From an uncultured Selenomonadaceae bacterium (GTDB taxonomy: Bacteria > Bacillota > Negativicutes > Selenomonadales > Selenomonadaceae), in NCBI GenBank assembly GCA_905234195.1, contig CAJOFR010000009.1, forward strand, positions 1-64,000: DNA of 64,000 bases. Direction: 5' to 3'. Below the pieces are notes generated by a model. That model saw only the letters and a list, made by a program, of their open reading frames with translations, did not search any database and had not been told where the DNA came from. Made by a program: the position numbers and the translations under genes. Of the stretch, positions 59,738 through 64,000 are shown piece after piece. Position 1 is the stretch's first letter; every line of letters starts with the position of its first letter.

Positions 59738-61621
59738 TCATGCGCCTTGCCACTGCCCCGACGAGCGATTATATCTGTACCGCCCGCCGTCCGAAGTCCA
59801 CACCGCACAACTTAAATTGTCCGTGTTGTTCACCGTGATATTCGAGCCGCTGTTCAAGGAAAGAGTGAACCCCGTGCTCGTCATGGCAGTCGAAGTAATT
59901 TCGCTCAAGCTGACGTCGTAGAGGCTGATAACGTCGTTGTAAGAAGAATTATTGATGACGTCGTTGCCGTCGTTTTTCCCGACAAGGAACATGTCGACGC
60001 CGTCGCCGCCAATCAAATTATCAGCCGTGCCGTCGTACTGCCCGCCCCACAGCGTCGAGTTGCCGCTGCCCGCGCGAATTTCGTTGTTGCCCGAATTTCC
60101 GATAAGAGTATCATTGCCCGAAGAGCCGCTCGCGTTTATGTTCGCAATGTACAAATAACTGACACCGTTCGAGCCGTCAAGGCGAATGTCGTGTGAATTT
60201 GCGTCGTGGGTGCCGTTTTGAAGATTGAGCGTGCCGAATTGCGCAAGCCCGTAATATTTTATGTTCTCGTAGTAAGTTATGTTCGTGGCGGAGCTGTCGG
60301 CAATTTTCGCGCTGTAAAAAGTGGAGCCGTCGCCCGAATATAAAATCGCGTCGTCGCCGGAATAAGAATTGGTGTTCACCGTCATTGTGTAGCCGTTCTG
60401 CGCGCGGAACGTCAAAATATTATTCGAGCGGCTGACGGTGAAATTTTCCGGCAAAATCGCGGCATCTGAATTGCTCGCCATGCCGCTGGTAAAATCGACG
60501 ACGACATCATTTCCCGCGCCGGTGAACCTGAAATAATCTTTCGCACTGCCGCCAACAAGAGTATCATTGCCGCCGTTGCCGCCCCAAAGAGTTGATTCGC
60601 CGCTGCCCGCGCGAATGTAATTGTTGCCGGAATTTCCCGCAAGGTAATCATTTCCCGAAGAGCTCGCCGCGTTTATGTTCGCAATGTAAAGATAGCTGAC
60701 GCCGTCGCTGCCATCCAGCCAAACGCTGTGATTCAAATAGTCGTTTAAAATATTCAGCGTGCCGAACTGACTCAAGCCGTAATATTTTATCCCGTTGTAG
60801 TAGGTTATTTCTGTGGCGGTGCTATCGGCAATTTTCGCGCTGTAAAAAGTGGAGCCGTCGCCCGAATATAAAATTGCATCGTCGCTTGAGTTCGTGTTGG
60901 TGACGAGACGCATTTGGTTGCCGTTGGACGCCGTGAAGAAAACGTCGTAGCCGCTGCGTGTCGCCGTCGAAAATCCATTGTACAAAACAATGACGTCGGA
61001 GTTTGAAGCCATGCCCGAAGTAAAAGTTGAAACGGTGTCATTGCCGTAGCCGCCATACATGACATATTCGCGCGCACTGCCCAAAGAAATTCTGTTGCTG
61101 CCCAGCGAACCTTCGACGGTGACATTTTGCGCGCCGTCGTAAATTCTGACATAATCGTTATCGCGCCCGCCGTCCAGCCAAATATTTGAACTGCTCTCGT
61201 AAATGTAAACGGAGTCTGCGCCGTCGCCGCTGTGGATCGTGCCGTAATTGCTGTTGACTTCGATGACGTCGGCCCCCTCGTTGCCGTAAATCTCAACGTA
61301 GGTATCGCCTTTGCTGTAAATATCGTCGTCGCCCTCTTCAGTGTTCACGTAAACATATCTGCTGCTTTCGCTGTAAACATAATCGTCGCCACTGCCGCCG
61401 TAAATTTTTACGTCGTACGAAGAATAATTGCGGATGGTGTCATCGCCGCTGCCGCCGTCGAGCGAAACATAATCGACCTCTTTATTAATGATTGTGTCCC
61501 TGCCGCCGTAGCCCCTTACTCTGTCGTATGCGTAATAACGTCTGTTATAAAGGTAGTCGTCGTCGCTGGTGCCTTCCAGAACGGAAACGAAACGCTGAAG
61601 ATCAAAATTAAAATCTGCCAT
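59738..61621 (-). CDS. RTX-like beta-roll protein with N-terminal FDLQRF motif
   Basis: The 627-residue protein starts at ATG 61621 behind GGAAGGAAG; no signal peptide is present. It opens MADFNFDLQRFVSVLEG, and the FDLQRF motif is also the FlhB N-terminus in this window. Loose beta-roll repeats (GGSGDDTIRN, GGRDNDYVRI) fill the rest, with a 176-residue duplication (period 528 bases) around YSGDGSTFYSAKIADS. The end DGGRYRYNRSSGQW resembles the peptidase tail at 55287. Likely secreted or surface-attached. No catalytic domain is visible. Confidence 0.8.
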   Translation of the reverse strand: MADFNFDLQRFVSVLEGTSDDDYLYNRRYYAYDRVRGYGGRDTIINKEVDYVSLDGGSGDDTIRNYSSYDVKIYGGSGDDYVYSESSRYVYVNTEEGDDDIYSKGDTYVEIYGNEGADVIEVNSNYGTIHSGDGADSVYIYESSSNIWLDGGRDNDYVRIYDGAQNVTVEGSLGSNRISLGSAREYVMYGGYGNDTVSTFTSGMASNSDVIVLYNGFSTATRSGYDVFFTASNGNQMRLVTNTNSSDDAILYSGDGSTFYSAKIADSTATEITYYNGIKYYGLSQFGTLNILNDYLNHSVWLDGSDGVSYLYIANINAASSSGNDYLAGNSGNNYIRAGSGESTLWGGNGGNDTLVGGSAKDYFRFTGAGNDVVVDFTSGMASNSDAAILPENFTVSRSNNILTFRAQNGYTMTVNTNSYSGDDAILYSGDGSTFYSAKIADSSATNITYYENIKYYGLAQFGTLNLQNGTHDANSHDIRLDGSNGVSYLYIANINASGSSGNDTLIGNSGNNEIRAGSGNSTLWGGQYDGTADNLIGGDGVDMFLVGKNDGNDVINNSSYNDVISLYDVSLSEITSTAMTSTGFTLSLNSGSNITVNNTDNLSCAVWTSDGGRYRYNRSSGQWQGA

Positions 61622-61763
61622 GAAAATCAAACTTCCTTCCCAAAAAATCTTAACAATTTTTTCTGGAGGAAGGATAACATAATTATTTTTATCGCGCAAT
61701 ATTTTTGCGGCTTTTTTAATAAAACTTTAATCTTGCGATTTAAAACGAAGAGGTCTTGCGGAA

Positions 61764-61792
61764 TTGACGTGCTTATTTAAAATTGTTATACT
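61764..61792 (+). promoter_or_regulatory. Promoter of the M15 peptidase gene
   Basis: TTGACG (61764-61769) and TATACT (61787-61792) are separated by 17 bases, about 20 bases before the start. Confidence 0.65.
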
Positions 61793-61812
61793 TCAGTAAG
61801 GAGATGATAGTT

Positions 61813-62739
61813 TTGAAAAATGATAATCTGGTGTCATTTTTTTTGGACGCGATTAATTTTTTCGGGAAGGATTCTTTCACGACACTTGACGCTGTTCTTG
61901 CCGCGAAGTCTTTGGATTTTTCTTCCGCCGAGAAATATTTTTCCAACGGTGAGTACGTTTATTGGAACATGCGCAGTTTTTTGTTGGCGGGCGCAAAAGT
62001 CGGCGCGCTCTCTTTCAAGGACGGAAGGTTTTGCGCCGTCGACGTGACTGCCCGCAAAAAAGAATGGTTGCAAGAAATCGTACAGCTTTTTAAATTTCAA
62101 AATCAAAGCAACAAAACCGAAGTCGATACCGCCGCGCAGGAAAGGCAGAAGAAAAAAGCGGAAGAGTTGTGGAAAAATTTTCAGCCGCTGCCGAATCGTC
62201 GCGGGTTTTTGCTCGTGAACCGCAACTACCCTTTGCCCGAAGACTACGCGCCCGAATCTTTGGTCGTGGTTTATTTTTTGAGACCGCATTTTCTGCAGAT
62301 CTCTGAAGATTTTAAAATGAATCGCGTTGCTTACGAGGCGGCGAATGAAATGTTTATCGCGGCGGCGCAGGAAAATCTTTCGGGCTTTCTTCTGCTGTCG
62401 GCTTTTCGCGGTCGAAAAGAGCAGGAAAAAATTTTCAAGAGTGCCGTTACAGGCTACGCGGCAATGCCCGGCACGAGTGAGCACGAAACGGGGCTGGCGA
62501 TGGATATTTCCGCAGAGATCGGAGACGATACTTTTTTTGAGGACACGCCGCATTTTGATTGGCTTTTGAAAAATTCGTGGCGGTACGGTTTTATTTTGCG
62601 CTACCCCGAAGGAAAAGAAAAATTCACCGGAGTTTTTTACGAGCCGAATCATTTTCGTTTTGTCGGACGCGCGGCGGCGAAAGAAATATTTGAGCGCGGG
62701 CTTTCCTTCGAGGAATATTGCGCCGAAAAGGGCGATTAA
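61813..62739 (+). CDS. M15-family D-Ala-D-Ala carboxypeptidase-like protein
   Basis: The 308-residue protein starts at TTG 61813, nine bases after AAGGAG. The C-terminal half (about 145-308) is the VanY/DdcY-type zinc domain: LLSAFRGRKEQEKIF, the zinc motif SEHETGLAMD and EPNHFRFVG, in which the E..H provides the base and third ligand. The first 115 residues are an unrecognised domain with no signal peptide visible, so export is unclear. It acts on peptidoglycan D-Ala-D-Ala ends in the family. A YdcF-like gene follows after 7 bases. Confidence 0.85.
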   Translation: MKNDNLVSFFLDAINFFGKDSFTTLDAVLAAKSLDFSSAEKYFSNGEYVYWNMRSFLLAGAKVGALSFKDGRFCAVDVTARKKEWLQEIVQLFKFQNQSNKTEVDTAAQERQKKKAEELWKNFQPLPNRRGFLLVNRNYPLPEDYAPESLVVVYFLRPHFLQISEDFKMNRVAYEAANEMFIAAAQENLSGFLLLSAFRGRKEQEKIFKSAVTGYAAMPGTSEHETGLAMDISAEIGDDTFFEDTPHFDWLLKNSWRYGFILRYPEGKEKFTGVFYEPNHFRFVGRAAAKEIFERGLSFEEYCAEKGD

Positions 62740-62746
62740 AATTTCT

Positions 62747-63370
62747 ATGAAACTTCCCCACTACGAAGATATTTTCAACACACCTTTTCAAAATCTAGTC
62801 ATGGTCGCCGTAACTGCTGCTGTATATTTAATTTTCCTCCCGATTGATTTAATTGTCGGGAAATTTTTTTGGTGTTACAATCGCATAACCGAAAAGATCC
62901 CCAAAAATGTGGAGTGGTGCATAATTTTGGGTTGCGGCTACATTGAAACGGGCATGATTAATTTGCGGTTGGATACCGCGCTGAAACTCCACGAAGAAAA
63001 TCCCGACGTCAAGTTTTTTATTTCCGGCACGGACGAGGGCGAAAATTATTCAGAGACGAGATATATGAAGAACTACCTCCGCGAAAGAGGACTCGACACC
63101 GATTTAATGCACTGCGACGGGCGCGGGTTTTCGACTATCGCCACTTTTTTGAACGCGAAAAATTTTGGGATAAGAAGGGCGGCGATTGTCACCAGCGATT
63201 TTCATTTAATCCGTTGCGTGATTTTTGCGCGCATGCTCGGAATAGACGCCTACGGTTATCCGACAAAACTCATCTTCAGAAGATACCGCTGGAGATATTG
63301 GTTACGAGATAAATTTTCTTTTTATTGGAACCTGCCAAAAATTTTCAAACTCATATCGTCTGACGCTTAG
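62747..63370 (+). CDS. YdcF/ElyC-family membrane protein (DUF218)
   Basis: The 207-residue protein starts at ATG 62747. One N-terminal membrane segment (about 20-42) is followed by the DUF218 domain with VEWCIILGCGYIETGM, DVKFFISGTDEGENYSETR and AAIVTSDFHLIRCVIFARM. Family members such as ElyC act in envelope carbohydrate metabolism. It follows the M15 gene closely, so a joint cell-wall role is plausible. Its end overlaps the ABC exporter gene on the other strand by 20 bases. Confidence 0.85.
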   Translation: MKLPHYEDIFNTPFQNLVMVAVTAAVYLIFLPIDLIVGKFFWCYNRITEKIPKNVEWCIILGCGYIETGMINLRLDTALKLHEENPDVKFFISGTDEGENYSETRYMKNYLRERGLDTDLMHCDGRGFSTIATFLNAKNFGIRRAAIVTSDFHLIRCVIFARMLGIDAYGYPTKLIFRRYRWRYWLRDKFSFYWNLPKIFKLISSDA

Positions 63371-64000
63371 CGAGACCGGCAAAAAGCCCGCCCATTTTTA
63401 CAAGCTCCTCGTAAGTTCCGCTTTCAATAATGTGACCTTTGTCCAAAACGATAATTCGATCTGCGTTGCGAATCGTGGAAAGTCGATGAGCTACAACAAT
63501 GCGCGTGGCTTTCATTTTTTCCAGGCTCCTCGTCACAATTGCCTGCGTGTGGTTATCCAGCGCGCTGGTTGCCTCGTCGAAAATAATTATCGCAGGATTC
63601 AGCGCGATAGCCTTCGCGATAAGTATCCTTTGTCTTTGTCCGCCGGAAATATTCGTACTGCCTTCGCTGACAATGGTTTGCATACCCATAGGCATTTGGC
63701 GGATGTCGTCGGCAATTCCGGCACTCTCCGCCGCCCGCCAAGCATCCTCCAACGTCAAATTATTATCGCCCGCAATGTTCGTGAAGATTGTCCCGGGCAT
63801 CAGCTGACCATTTTGCAAGACAACTCCCATTTGCGCACGAACAGACGCCAAATCCAATTCGGATAAATCTTGCTCGTCGTAATAAATTTCTCCGCTTTTC
63901 GGCGTCTCGAATCCCAAAAGCAAGCGCAGGAGGGTTGACTTGCCGCAGCCGCTTTTCCCGACGATAGCAACATTTTCGCCCGCGTTTATTTTGAAACTCA
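63351..64000 (-). CDS. NHLM-type ABC exporter, ATP-binding part (start outside window)
   Basis: The frame continues past the right edge, so only the C-terminal 216 residues are present. Walker A GKSGCGKST, Q-loop VVLQNGQLMPGTIFTN, signature NISGGQRQR, Walker B AIIIFDEATSALDN and the H-loop VVAHRLSTIRNADRI are all there. QMPMGMQTIVSEG and the end LFAGLAKRQ match the NHLM (nitrile hydratase leader microcin) exporter group, whose full proteins carry membrane and sometimes peptidase parts. It could export peptides or signal-less proteins such as the RTX-like proteins nearby; the cargo is inferred only. Confidence 0.85.
   Translation of the reverse strand, partial: SFKINAGENVAIVGKSGCGKSTLLRLLLGFETPKSGEIYYDEQDLSELDLASVRAQMGVVLQNGQLMPGTIFTNIAGDNNLTLEDAWRAAESAGIADDIRQMPMGMQTIVSEGSTNISGGQRQRILIAKAIALNPAIIIFDEATSALDNHTQAIVTRSLEKMKATRIVVAHRLSTIRNADRIIVLDKGHIIESGTYEELVKMGGLFAGLAKRQTI

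Overview
The window looks like chromosomal DNA from a flagellated, anaerobic, diderm Firmicute, most likely Negativicutes (Selenomonadaceae-like). Three things point there. The flagellar and regulatory genes are of Firmicute type (FlbD, FliY with CheC-like repeats, FlhF/FlhG, a SigH-like sigma factor). An LPS heptosyltransferase-like gene (46362-47387) implies an outer membrane. A respiratory nitrite reductase (NrfHA) sits with cytochrome c maturation genes. The species cannot be named from the sequence. No rRNA, tRNA, IS element, prophage or CRISPR array was seen.

Layout. 1-2976: 3' part of a giant RTX-like calcium-binding repeat protein. 3153-6830: TPR protein behind a promoter with a G9 tract, a P-type-ATPase-like pseudoenzyme, and a SigH-like sigma factor. 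6870-10353 (minus): UPF0173 hydrolase, miaA, hfq, dut, rarA. 10423-12962 (minus): trkH, a YkgJ-like Cys-cluster protein, and a CsgG/LpoB-like secreted protein. 13085-19456 (minus): ccmE, a type II restriction-modification pair, ccmF, nrfH, nrfA. 19624-28267: asparaginase, birA, a Nim-like flavoprotein, glnB/amtB, a DUF6033-like and FliD-like pair, mgtC, and a glucosaminidase.

28764-45394 is a long flagellar export/switch cluster: flbD, fliL, fliM, fliY, cheY, fliO, fliP, fliQ, fliR, flhB, two tandem transporter paralogues, a secreted histidine phosphatase, flhA, flhF, flhG. A broken BrnT toxin gene with an intact BrnA-like antitoxin follows, then aroH, a heptosyltransferase, corA, a zinc-ribbon protein, an aminotransferase, a secreted protein, a nitroreductase and an OmpR-type two-component system. 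53536-64000 holds an RTX-tailed metallopeptidase, a Tat-dependent NAPE-PLD-like hydrolase, a HI0933-like flavoprotein, a chemoreceptor, a second RTX-like protein, an M15 peptidase, a YdcF-like protein and the end of an NHLM-type ABC exporter.

Two families of intergenic inverted repeats run through the window. One is a compound hairpin of about 100 bp (six copies). The other is a shorter family of TAGGGATTAG/GTGGCAAGGGATAA arms, which sits inside the flagellar operon and in places supplies gene ends or start regions. The most unusual points are the transporter fusions inside the flagellar operon with altered substrate-site residues, the restriction-modification pair set seamlessly between ccmE and ccmF, the dead P-type ATPase-like protein, the decayed BrnT gene, the G9 promoter tract, and terminal motifs shared between the RTX-like proteins (and with FlhB) that may mark an export route.
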